The notes under the pieces: model-generated
The model's database searches: none
What the model saw: the letters and a program-made list of their open reading frames with translations, nothing else
What the model was told of the DNA's origin: nothing
Translations under genes and position numbers: made by a program
Assembly: GCA_021234155.1 (NCBI GenBank)
Contig: JAJEKV010000548.1
Location: forward strand, 86,875 to 150,874
DNA: 64,000 bases
Source: Isoetes taiwanensis
Taxonomy: Eukaryota; Streptophyta; Lycopodiopsida; Isoetales; Isoetaceae
Direction of reading: 5' to 3'
Part shown: positions 35,560 to 46,670 of the stretch, piece after piece
Position numbering within the stretch: the stretch's first letter is position 1
Layout: each line of letters opens with the position of its first letter

Positions 35560-36037
35560 AATTTTAAGCACACCTATTTTGCTCAAGCACAAATACTTTC
35601 ACCTAGTTCTCGATGTTAGTCCGTTGCCTCCTGGTACAGGACTATTCATGCATACGACGGACCAGGTCAAGAACAAGGATCCACGGTCTGTGGCCCGGGT
35701 CATTCGTCAAAGGGCCAGAAGACCCCAAAGAAGAAGAACGTCAAAAGGCGCCGCCGGACAAGTGGATTTGCCCACCGCCGCGTCGCGTCGGCGTGATTCT
35801 AGGCACTTCAAGAGGCACCGCCCAAGATTCCTGCAAGATGGGCCTCCTTCCGTGAGTCGGCACGAGATCGGTCGAGTGTCTATATTGGGCCAAAGGCCAT
35901 TGTACTATATATATGAGTAGAGCTAGCACATGAGTTTTTAGATGAGTTTTGAGTCTTGTCTCATTTCAGTCTTCTCTCGATTGCGAGAGCTCATGTATGT
36001 TCATCATTGATATCAAGGAAGCTTATCATTTTCCTCT
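35560..36037. other. Unassigned; possible LTR-like sequence
   Basis: 35640-35860 is GC-richer with overlapping open frames but no motif. A TATA-like 'actatatatatgagtag' at about 35905 followed by a T-rich stretch and 'gatatcaaggaag' resembles the end of a plant LTR, but no partner LTR was found in the window. Confidence 0.25.
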
Positions 36038-36474
36038 CATTCCTAGGATGGGTCCTATGAAACAACCAACTGGAGTGAAGTGGTGTTCTCATTGAGCTTT
36101 GTAAAACATTGAGTACAAATGGATCCCTCACTAGGGATAGATAAATTTGGAAATATGAACTTTAAATGCTCAAACTAGACAATCATCGAGAGCATGATGG
36201 CCAAGAATACAACATAAAAAGATGGTTTAATCCGCCACTTGGTCGATGCAAAGGTGAGAAGACCCAATGGATCGTTCCTCATCTGAAGACGACCCCACGC
36301 CTTCTTAGGTTTTTGAGGAAACCCAAGCAAATAGTTGAAGCACGACCCCACGCACTATGGCAACCACAAAGCCTTAAACAATCCTGAGAATCAAGGTGAA
36401 AGAAAAATAACCCATCAATGAGTTAGATGCCATAGGCAAAGAAGACTCCAGGAGGAGGCCCAGGCCACGAGAAA

Positions 36475-37030
36475 GAAATAACCACCGACCAATCGGGGAA
36501 CCGGCCCGCTGAATGACCATCCGCGGGAAAAACAACCGATTAGTGCTGCCCGGAGGCTACAGCCACGCCGAAAAAAACAATAAATATGATCTCGGGAGGC
36601 AACAGGCATGCACCGAGAGAAACATGAATAATATATATTGACTGGGAGGCTACAAAGCCACACCGAGAGAAAATATGAATGAATAAATAAAATACTAGAG
36701 CCATGCCGAGAAAGAGTACACCAATAAGTATGCCTCAAAAGGCTACAAAGCCATGCTGAGGAAATAAAGAATGCAAATTTAAAGGACATAGAAAAAGAAA
36801 TAACTAACACGATCAAATGAAACAGCCGACCAATCGGAACTGTCTGCGGAATGACCATGAAACAGTGCTGCCTCGGAGGCTACAGTGCCACGCCGAGAGA
36901 AAATGAAAAAGAATTATGCCTCGGAGGCTACATCACCACACCGAGAAAGAATGAAATGAAGAGGCTACAATGCCACGTCGACGAGAATGAATAAAAGACT
37001 ATCTCGAGAGGCAACATTGTCACGCCGAGA
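36475..37030. repeat. Minisatellite of 'cggaggctac..gccacgccgaga' units
   Basis: About nine imperfect units of roughly 45-60 bases carry 'ggaggctac(a)', 'gccac(g/a)ccgagaga' and an A-rich 'aaatgaat' spacer. A longer block beginning 'gaccaatcgg' recurs at about 36487 and 36829, so there is also a higher-order period of about 340 bases. Such arrays are common in the 3' untranslated part of plant Ty3-gypsy elements; that origin is inference. A 147-codon minus-strand frame across it is a by-product. Confidence 0.7.
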
Positions 37031-37126
37031 AAAATGAGATAAGGCAAAGAAATGGATGCCACAGAGCTACAAATACAGGAGTGACCAAAAACCAACGTAG
37101 ATATGACAAAGGGAGAGGGGGGCGGG

Positions 37127-37284
37127 AAAGTTGTGGAGCACAGAAGAAAAGAATGCAAAAGAGCTCAAGAGAACGCCGATGACTGGAAATGAGAAAGGAG
37201 GCGGTATAAATAGGTGATACGAGGAAGGGCGTCCCCATCCAAGGAATGTCGGTTCTATTGCTATCGCAATAGAACCGTGGCATT
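37127..37284 (+). repeat. TATA-hairpin dispersed repeat, copy 2
   Basis: Identical by eye to 42677-42834 over 158 bases. It contains a canonical plant-type TATA box 'ggtataaatagg' at about 37203-37214, then about 37 bases on an exact 11-bp-stem hairpin at 37251-37276 with loop 'tatc', then 'gtggcatt'. The TATA box reads towards the hairpin, so the hairpin would lie near the 5' end of any transcript started here. Confidence 0.85.
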
Positions 37285-37316
37285 CCTAGGATGGGTCCTA
37301 TGAAACAACCAACTGG

Positions 37317-40300
37317 CCGATAGAAGAGGAATCTACCTCAAAAGGAATGGAACAAACTATAATGACTAGGAAACATGGCCAAAAAGGACCAATGGCACAA
37401 CACGAGTAAATAGACAAAGATGGCAAAACAAGCGGGGAGACATAATAAGAATAACAGAGACTAACAAGCTCATGGAACTATTGGATGTCAAGGTTCAATA
37501 GAAGAAATGGACATGAAAAGTCGAACCAATGAAGCAAAAAGAAACAAGGAGACGCTAACGGTTAATCACATCCAAGGAACTAAGGGTGGGTGTAAGAGGA
37601 ATGCTGGAGAATGTGAGCAAATGCAGAGAAAAAGAATGAGAAAGATGATAGGCACAGAGCAATCAACAGGATAAAGAAGAACAAAGTAAGCAAGCGGAAT
37701 GGTTGAAGAATGTGAACAAAAGCAAAGAAAATGAGTGAGAGAGACAATATCCACAGAGCGATCAAACGGATAAAGAAGAACAAAGTAAGCAAGATCAAGT
37801 TGACTACAAGGTCAGACATAACAAACAAGGAGCAGAAGAACCAAGACCATTTAAGAAGTTAAACTAAAAAGAAATGACAAATAAGGAACTAGATAAATAA
37901 AAAGTAAATCCAGACGATTCAAAAGATTAAAAATCACTGAAGGAGATAACTAAAAAAGGAACAAATGAAATATATGGGGCAAAAAAGGGGGAAATGAAAA
38001 AACCGACCCAAGAAAAACCTTAAAGAACTAGACAAGATACTGACATGGGAAACACCAAAACACATAGAGCAAAAAAGAGACAAACAAAGAAAGAACTAGA
38101 AGCATTAAAGGAGAATCTAAAATTAATCGTCAAAAGGAAACATAAGAATCATCCATAAAAAGAATAAAAACATGACTAAAGATATGTGAAGGACAGAGAA
38201 ATGGTAATAGCAAGAGCGGGCAAATGGAAAATGCAGAGCAGAAACAAGAAAGTGAGATGAAAAAAGTAAATCTAAAACTAACCGACGAAGGAAACATTAA
38301 AAGGACCCCTAAAATAATAAAACAGAACTAAAAAATATATGGGAGACAAAGAAATGGTGATAACAAGAATAGGCGAATGGAAAAAAGCATAGCAAAAACA
38401 AGAGTGCGATGAACGAATAAAAAGCAACGAAGAACTCTCTAATACCAGAGGTTTGGATGGAACGTCATGGGGCCATGGAGTAAATGTGGAACAAGAAAAA
38501 TAGAGATAGTGGAAAGGAATGGAAGTCATATGATCAACGGAACCCAAAACGGAGAACAAGCACCTGAGAATGAACCAAATAAGTAAAAATAAAACAGCAG
38601 AACATAATTGTGGACACCATAGCAGGAAAAAAAAGGTCAGTCATATTCCTAACAACATAATATACCTGCAAAACATTATACGCTACCTCTGCCAAACATA
38701 TCTATTGAAGTATGTGGCCTGTAGAACTAGAAACATGGATCACACGATCACCAAAATTTATAGAACCATCACAAAGCCCAACCTGCCATATGCCAAATAT
38801 TTTGCAGATAATGCGAATCAAGCACAAATACCATGATACCTTCCGAAATGCACAAAACGAGCAACAATGACACTTGCACAAAGTTGTGTTCACGACTCCT
38901 TCGAGGTGCTCAAGAAAACACCCCAACTAGGGAACTAGGGCAAAATGAAAAGGCGAACGTGCAAGTAGAATGACTAAAGTAGATCATGCAACTGGGCTGA
39001 AGACGAATAAAAAGCTAAACAAGGCGAATGGAGTGATAGAGATCAACAGAGTTAAGGGCATAACAACTGGACATCAACAGGACAAAAGAACGATGAAAGA
39101 ATAAGGGGAACAAAAATGAAAGTGAAAAGGATGTAAAGAGACAAATGCAAGATGAGAAATGAACAAGAAACGACAATGAATTGGATGAAAAATGGGATCG
39201 TAAAGAGTATTAATGATCTAAAACTGATAGAAGTAAGGAGAAAAGTAGAGTGAATGAAACCAAAAGGGGATCAAAACCGTGTGAGCAAACGAACACTTCT
39301 GAAATATGAATCAAGCGTCTAAGAAGGGACACGACAACATGTCTCGCTAACAATTCGGAAAAAACAAAGAAAATGGAGTAAAAAGAACATACAAGTACCT
39401 AAAAGATACAAGTACCTAAAAGATACAAGCATACACTGAAAACTAGCAACCACAACTAAAAGCAAAGGAAGAATGGAGATTACGGCAATGCAGAAACTAG
39501 CAATCATGACTAGAAGCCAATGCACTAAAAGCACCAAGCTCTTGCAAAAAAGTAACTACTGGACTAAATGACGCAAACGATACCAAAAAAGTGGAGTAAG
39601 GAAGCAATACCAATGAATGGAACCACAAACTTCGACGGGAATACTACGCAACAGTACAAATAACATAAAGGAAATAAGACATAAGTCGAAAGGACAACCG
39701 ACCAAACTCAAACTTAAGATCCTCAAGAATCACAAAAAGAATGTACCAAAAGGAGAGAAAATATCTGCAACAACGTTAAACACAAAACAAAAAATGCACC
39801 ATGATGCAACAACGTTAAATACAAAACAAGAAAAAATTCACCATTCATTGCAAACTATAACACCTTGAATCTCCCTTAATTGCAAAATACCCACAACGTA
39901 GAAGAACCGACCCAAGGTGAAATGTGACAACCAGAGACTAGACAAAGAAAGTAATTTAAGGATAGATAGGGAACCAAAACGATGGATTATTAGATCTATG
40001 GAAACAAAAGTTAATGAAAAATTGATGTGCAACCTTGCAAAAGTACGAAAAAAGTGGAAGATGAGACAAAACTCTAAGAAACCCTCGCGTCAGCCATGAA
40101 TAGATGCATATGTTTCCCCACAATTCTGTCACCACAAACAATTCTAATGTTGATTTCGTTCGTCGACTACCTTGCAGATTATGCATATGGATAAAATTAT
40201 AAATGCATGCAAAAGAAAAATCCGTATAAAGGAGGCTGACTGATTGTGAGATACATGTAGATACATGTGCCCTAATCCAACAATAAATACGAAATGTCCC

Positions 40301-42660
40301 CTCCCAAGATGCATGCTAATACACATGCCCAATCTAACAACAATGGAAAATGTCCAGTCCAAGACACATCCTCATAGGCGGCACACATACACATGCCCAA
40401 TCTAACAACAAATGCAAAATGTCTAGTTCCAGGCACGTCCCCATAGGCAATACACGACCGATTCATAAAAGAAAGATATGACATAATGATGTTAATGAAA
40501 GAGCGCATGCCCAACAACGTAGTCTGATGGAAGAAATCTAGATCCGACCAAATGACCCATAGACACCCTGCAATGTAACATCAGATATGGAAGAAAATCT
40601 ATATCCAACGAAACGATCTATCGACAACTGCAACATAACATCACGTCCAAAATATCCATAGGCTAAACAAGTGTAATCCACTGAAAATAACTAAAAATAG
40701 CAAAATATGTGAACCATAGGGACTAATTGAATATGAAGACTTAGTAAATATGTGTCCACTCGAAAATAACTAAAATAACCAATATGTGTAAACAAGAGGA
40801 ACTGAGTAAAATTATGTAAGTCATAGAAAATAACTAAAATAGCAGGAAAGCAGTAAAATATGTATAAGAAGGACTTGAACTCGTGCCCAAGAAGTCTAAG
40901 CCCAAGCATTCCAACCAAAGGACCACATCAAACAATAAACTTAGAAATTATAAGTATTAATAGAAAGCTTTACATGCTCACCATCACCGTCAGGATAAAG
41001 AAGGAAAATCCGAGGCTTGGATCTATAAGCCAATGGGGAGAGAAAGAAACGAACAGAGAGTCTGATGTAGAACCATTCATGCCGACCTCTGCTTTGCTCC
41101 ATCTGAGTACCTAAAGCACAGAGTATCACGCTGCAAAGCAAAGAGCTCTCACGATGTGCCAAGCTCCTTGGAACCAAATGCGGCCAAGCTTAGCAGGCAC
41201 AATATGCCTGAGTTCGTTGCATTTTAAGAAGCATCGGCTCCGGAAAAGGAAAAACAGGGGGAATATGAAGAAAGGGATCTATAACCGTATGTAATAGGAG
41301 ATATGAGTTGCAAACAGGAGGCCCATCCATGAAAATACCGCATCTGCCTGGAAGGGTTTGCCCGGATTGATGCGGTTTGTGATGATCCTAAACCATCTAA
41401 TCTGCACAAAAGAGTTTATCACAGGCTAGTCCTACAAGATACTGAATAAAACATGAAGGTCTCATTTCATGGAGCTAGATTGGAAAGGCAGGCCAAGAAC
41501 AAGGGATTAAAGAGAAAGAACAAAACTAAACTGAGTCTAACCATAGCTTTAAGCAACTGAGGTTTAAGGACAGATCCGATCTGGAGACTATGCCTTCTCG
41601 CACATCACAAGGAAGAGTTCGAAACAACTTGAACGCCAGAATCCAGTCCCATAGCAATTGGAGCAGAGTGCAAAGACTGCAAATCAAGAATACGACAAAA
41701 AACAAAAACAAAGAAGGGAAAAATGAGATACCTAAATCGATCAAATAGCTCCGCAGCCTGAATCCATCCAGCTTGCAAAGATTGATAAGCGAGAACCCAA
41801 TAACCGATCTATCAAAAACTGGAGTCGGGATCCACCCCTTCACAAGTATAAATCCAAATCGAGTTTGACATGATCTGAGTGATACTCAGCTGCGGCCATC
41901 TGCTGTAAGAAACAAGAAAAGTTAGAGATGAAGATACGCCAAGCGGGTCAAGTTGAAGCAAGCCTAGCTGTAGGTGAGAAACAAAGAACCACAAGGGAGC
42001 CGATAACTATGGATCAAGAAGAAGACTATAACAAAAATGCCGAATCAATGGAAAGCTAAGGGTGGATCAGCTCTGGCAGCTTTAAATAAAGAAAAAATGG
42101 AATGAGTGGATGCCCAATGGCGGATGCCCCAAGATTACAAGCGGTTCGGTCGCGAGAAAGAGGCGACAAAAACCCGCACGACTCAAATGAGGTTTGTTTC
42201 AAAAAAAATCTGCGCCATCAAGATTCGAACATGGACCAAAGCTCATCATGCCCTAGAGTCAAAAGAAAGGGTTGAATCGCGGCAAAAAGTCGAACATGAA
42301 AACTATGGAACCAAAACCAAGTTTCATCATCATCAAAGGGATCATGGGACCCGAAAAATCAAAGGAAAAAAACTGTTCGAATTTGGCAAAGGGACCTCCG
42401 AATCACAACCCTGAAAAACATAAACAACGCCTAAACGACGCACAGCTTGATCCAACCTTGGAAAAAAGAACACAATCCAAGCGGAAAAGACCTGTGCAAA
42501 GGGACCCAATCACTAGCCAGACCACCAAAAGGAAAAACCACCGAAAGAATCACTACAAGAGCATCATCAAAAGCCCAATACATCCGGGAAGGAATGAAGG
42601 AGTAATCGCATCTATGAACATGCAATAGGAGTTAGGGTAAGAAGACTTACGTGTAAAGCT
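37317..42660. other. Purine-rich non-coding region with local tandem repeats
   Basis: The plus strand is dominated by A and G for about 3 kb (37.3-40.1 kb) and stays A-rich to 42.6 kb. Minus-strand frames are accordingly Phe/Leu/Ser-rich, a composition effect. Local repeats: ~110 bp twice at 37590-37810 (shared 'ggataaagaagaacaaagta'), ~165 bp twice at 38180-38410, 17-bp units at 39390-39430, ~62-66 bp three times at 40266-40455 ('catgcccaatctaacaaca'), ~70 bp twice at 40530-40640 and ~85 bp at 40680-40860. No gene is supported. Confidence 0.5.
40266..40455. repeat. Tandem repeat, three units of ~62-66 bp
   Basis: Units contain 'catgcccaatctaacaaca', 'aaaatgtc(c/t)agt(t)ccaag' and 'cataggc'. 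The first unit is the most diverged. Non-coding. Confidence 0.75.
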
Positions 42661-42676
42661 TTGGAAACCCGGATAA

Positions 42677-42834
42677 AAAGTTGTGGAGCACAGAAGAAAA
42701 GAATGCAAAAGAGCTCAAGAGAACGCCGATGACTGGAAATGAGAAAGGAGGCGGTATAAATAGGTGATACGAGGAAGGGCGTCCCCATCCAAGGAATGTC
42801 GGTTCTATTGCTATCGCAATAGAACCGTGGCATT
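42677..42834 (+). repeat. TATA-hairpin dispersed repeat, copy 3
   Basis: Same 158 bases as 37127-37284, hairpin at 42801-42826. No flanking direct repeat was found here. It lies about 300 bases upstream of the gag-protease region, so it may be part of that element's 5' LTR promoter (U3/R): TATA box, short spacer, then a structured leader. That role is inference. Confidence 0.85.
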
Positions 42835-43107
42835 GTTCTCTTTGTTTCGTTTTTCTTCTTCTTGTTCTCTTCTTGCAAATCCCGTGACATAGTCCCCCTG
42901 ATTCTCCCGTTAGATCCACGGGTCCTCGCAGGGTAGGGCTGTCTTGCAGAGTTCCCGAACCCAGACCCCAAACACCGCCGCTGCCGGCCGGGATTCTTTC
43001 CGGGATTACGTGGCCGCCATGTCGGTAGAAACTTCACGCTTTTGAAGAACTTCTTTCCCGTGACGGCCTTGGAGGCGTCATCAGCGATGGGAAGTTGTTA
43101 AAGTGAT

Positions 43108-45810
43108 ATGTATGGATGCGCTTATGACATTGAGGGCGGCCACATTTGGTCTAGGGCTCAATCGGCGCCACCCACCCCTCGTGTCATGTCTCGTCCAAAT
43201 TCCCCACCTCAAAAAGCGTGCAAACATTGCTCCGCGACCTCGATCACCTCATCACTATCGGGCCCGTTTTCTCATCCTTACTTTTATACCCCGAACATAC
43301 CTACATCCATCATTCTTACGGCCCATCACGCCTTTGCCTTCACAACCATCATCTCCCGGGTGGGCAAGGATATCCACATGTCTCTTTTGCTCCTCCACGG
43401 GAATTTCCCTTCCCCACCTTTCCCACCGCTCTTTCCTGTTTACAATCTTACGGACCTCAAAACCAATGCTCGGGCACCTCGGTACCACCTCCTCGGTCAC
43501 CCCTTCGCCGGGGTCCTTGAGCACCATTCCACCACCAACTCCACCTCAATATAATCCCTATCCGGTTCTGTCCAGCCAAGCACTTTCACCTCTACCTTCA
43601 GACCCTTTAAGTCGACTTATCCCACCTTTGGCAACACGAAGGCAAACCCTTAGACCAAAGTGCTCGGGGCCCACATGGAAGAATTCGAGGCTCGGGCTGT
43701 CCGAATGGTCATCGCAACCTCAACTGAAATTCCACATCTTTTCCACCACCTTGCGTGGCTCTCCTCATCAATGGCTCATGTCCAACAAAAGCCACTGAAA
43801 ACAAGATTGGTCGTAAATGAAAACTGATTTTCTTTTCACTATGGGACCACCGGATGATGATCAACTTCATCTCAAGCAACTCAATGACCTTCAACAAGAG
43901 CCCATGGAGTCCGCGAGGGGGATTTTGCGAGTCGCCTTCATATTACGCTTTCAAGAAACTCAAGGAGTACCCAACGCGAGCCGGATCTTGGTCCGGTTTC
44001 TCCAAGGACTTCTCCTCGCCTATCCGGAGCTCATGACTGAATACCTGCGTCCCAAGACTTTGGAGCAGGCTATTGACCTTGTCAATCACTCGATCAATGT
44101 TTCCTCCCGATGGCGTGAAGCTCTTCGAGAGCTCCCTTTCATTCCACCCATCCGGGTCCCGCAGGCTGGCATTTCAACCTCAACACGCCAATCCACGGTA
44201 GCGGTCGGTCGGGTGCCATATGCGCAAATATCAAGGCCACTTGGCGAATGAGTGCAACTCCACCAATGGCCCGCCTCATTGTAAAAGATACAACATGTGC
44301 AATCATGCCCACGGAAGAGTGCATTCGCACTCATCCTACACCGTTCAACAACAAACTGGTTTTATCAAGTGCAAACATCAACGCAGCGGCAACAATCGCA
44401 ATATCGGCAACAACCACCACCGCGGTGCAAACCTAATCAACTCTATCGAAGAATAGAGCAACAACGGGGACCCAACACACGTCCTCCTTTTGATCGATTT
44501 CTAAAGCTCGGTGTTATCATTGTCAAGAATGGGGTCATACCACCACGGCGTGTCCTCAACTTCCACAAGTTGGTGCGACTTCACGGCACCAATCGGACCA
44601 CATCGGTCCGCCTCACGGCTTACCAACTCTGGATTATAGCGGCAAACAAAGCCAGCGTCTGTTCTTGAGGAAGCCACCTCGCTAGCCCCTCCGGCAATCA
44701 CGCGCTATCAACCAGCTCACGCCAATCAACCTCGAGATAGATCAACAAGCACGGGAAGAAATTTTCGGGCTCTTAATCCTCTCGGTCCGGTAGTCAAATT
44801 GGGTTGGTTTGGTTTCCACGCTAGACCGGGCGGCCACGTCCCTTAACCATTATTCTAATGGCACGCAACTTTGCCTTTGCGGTCGACACCATTCCTCATG
44901 AAGAAGAAAAAAAGGTTCACTTTGCACCTGACTTGGAGAAACTCATGCCGAATGTCATGCCTAAAGTTCGCCAAAGCATTTTGAACCTCATGCAAGCTGC
45001 TGAAGGCCGAACGTTGGCTAATGTTCATGCCACCACTAGAGCTCAACAAAGACAAGAAGCACCTTCCACGTCTCAACCTCCACGCCTCGGACATATCCCA
45101 ATATAGGCTGCAGAGGTTGACCTACTCAAAAGAATTCTTCGCTTCATTACCACGCACTCCAAAGACCGTGGATCCAAAGCAGATCCTTTTTCTCATGTGC
45201 CTCTGGAACTCCAAGAGGAGCTGGCAAAAATCAAAATTCCTTTAAGTTTGACAACAATTTTGAAACTCTGTCCTGCTCTCAAGGACCAGTTACCACTCCC
45301 GACCGTTTTGGTTGGGGCTGTTGCTACCTCTACACCCACGGTCCATGCCACGGTGGGCAATCAACAAGTCAACCATGTTCAAATTGACGGAGGTAGCGCA
45401 GTTAATCTCATCACGGATAAACTCCGCAAACAAATCGGCATCAAACAACTCTATAGGCGCCCCATATGACATCAAATTGGCTAATGGCCATATCCACGCG
45501 ACCTCAAAGGCGCACCTCTTCTTCACATCAACATTGGTGATCTCCGATTCCCCTTGGAATTTGGTGTTTGGAAGGCTGGAGAAGATCCAGGTGATTATGA
45601 AATGTTGGTCGGCAGACCTTTTCTCCGCCAGGCCAAGAGTATCCATTACTGGGCCACGGATCAGTTAGTCATCACAGATGGTCACCTCAATGCCACCATG
45701 GACTTGGAAACAGGCAAAATCATTTCCGTCGACAATGCTGAACCCTCTCTCTCGAAACACCGATTTACGAGGGGCCGAATATCTATCGTATGCGAGACTC
45801 CCCAGTGAAG
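43108..45810 (+). pseudogene. LTR-retrotransposon gag-protease (Ty3/gypsy-like), frame-broken
   Basis: A proline-rich N-terminal stretch (43.2-43.7 kb) leads to a capsid-type segment (43.7-44.1 kb) including FQETQGVPNASRILVRFLQGL, YPELMTEYL and LEQAIDLVNHSI. Two CCHC zinc knuckles follow: a damaged one at 44214-44255 (C-x2-R-x4-H-x4-C, second Cys lost) and an intact one at 44512-44553 (CYHCQEWGHTTTAC). The retropepsin-like active site appears as IDGGSAVNLI near 45380-45410, and its C-terminal flap partner as LVGRPFLRQAKS near 45600-45640. Frames change several times. Reverse transcriptase, RNase H and integrase are absent; homology stops before the CACTA-like region at 46 kb, which may have inserted here. 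The protease motif order fits gypsy better than copia. Confidence 0.8.
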
Positions 45811-46249
45811 TCCGCTCGCCATCCTACCCTAATATGCTGATCCTTGGGGAGAAATGACTCTTGATCGAGGGACCCGGTCGTGTCGCCTTTGCTTGACCCT
45901 TACGGCTCCTTGCAATCGCATCCAACGTGTTGATCACTTTTCGGATGCCATGCGGCTCATGTAGATGTACCGCGGTCATGAAGCAACCTACTGCTTGATG
46001 AAACTCGGCAACCTCTCTTCTTCACCACGCAGAGTGCCACGCATCCCATCATCACACAGGGATCGTCGGCGTCCAAGCGGCGTCGCGTCGTCGATGAACG
46101 CCGGTTCGTTGTCGTTGATCGCGGCATATCGCTGCTCATCGGCGACAACGTCGTTGGCGTCGTTCAACAACGGTCATCCGAGTGGCGGTTCGGGATTTGC
46201 TGCGTGGCATAGGGGCTTCGCCGCCAAACCGCAGTTCGCTGCGTGTCAA
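45811..46249. other. Junction between the retroelement and the CACTA-like region
   Basis: The sequence becomes GC-rich with 'gtcgtcg' words. No motif was recognised after the protease end, and the exact left boundary of the CACTA-like element is not visible. Confidence 0.3.
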
Positions 46250-46378
46250 ACACGTCGGCTAAACGTCACTTAACGACAGCCATTGTGAGCGTCGCGCGTC
46301 GTCGCCATGCGTGGAAATGGGCGATTGCCGGGTGGCGACTGCGTGTCAGACAGCGCCAACAAGTAAGCCGATGGATGA

Positions 46379-46560
46379 ACGGCGTTGTAATAACGCCGGC
46401 GTGTCACGCCCGCCCTCGCGTGGCATGGTGCTGGTGCCAAAGCCGGCGACTGCGTGTCAAGCCCGCGTCGGCGTGCCGGGAACGACGGCGTTGCAACAAG
46501 CCGGCGTGTCACGTCTACTGCGTGGCATGGTGTCGGTGCAGCCGTACCGGTCATGTCAAG
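46379..46560. repeat. GC-rich tandem duplication, ~106 bp
   Basis: 'acggcgtt', 'cggcgtgtcacg', 'gcgtggcatggtg' recur in order at about 46379-46440 and 46485-46550. The overlapping open frames here are composition by-products. Confidence 0.65.
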
Positions 46561-46634
46561 ACACGTCGTTTTAAACGTCGTTTAACGACGTGACACGTGA
46601 GGAATTTTTTTTTTTTTTGCCAAACAAAAAATAA

Positions 46635-46670
46635 AACCCTAACCCTAACCCTAACCCTAACCCTAACCCT
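46635..46670. repeat. Interstitial telomere-type tract, (AACCCT)6
   Basis: Six perfect hexamers; on the other strand TTAGGG. Most plants have TTTAGGG telomeres, so the hexamer is either a simple repeat, or a sign of a lineage with TTAGGG telomeres. It lies between two clusters of the subterminal palindromic motif, right after a T(11) run. Confidence 0.9.

Larger units (their letters stand above)
36038..37316. repeat. 36-bp direct repeats flanking a 1.2-kb segment that ends in TATA-hairpin copy 2
   Basis: 'cattcctaggatgggtccta' plus the following 16 bases (through 'accaactgg') occur at 36038-36073 and exactly again at 37281-37316. The downstream copy begins right at the 'gtgg' end of the TATA-hairpin repeat, as in the 33-kb locus. 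Confidence 0.75.

Noticed and set aside
36415-36858. 147-codon minus-strand frame, Phe/Ser/Trp-rich
   Set aside because: It lies across the minisatellite of 'cggaggctac' units; the composition is explained by the repeat.
42195-42260. tRNA-like B box (GTTCGAATC on the minus strand), and a similar one at 40860-40915 (GTTCAAGTCC)
   Set aside because: No cloverleaf can be folded around either, acceptor ends do not pair, and A boxes are weak. At most traces of tRNA-derived SINEs.
42612-43037. 141-codon minus-strand frame sharing MPRFYCDSNRTDIPWMG with frames at 33 and 37 kb
   Set aside because: The shared peptide is the translation of the TATA-hairpin repeat, including its hairpin. The flanking residues do not match between copies, so it is not a protein family.
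43103-43798. 231-codon Pro/Ser/His-rich plus-strand frame
   Set aside because: It overlaps the gag region in a different frame from the capsid and knuckle pieces for much of its length; low-complexity Pro-rich content keeps several frames open at once. Treated as part of the gag relic.
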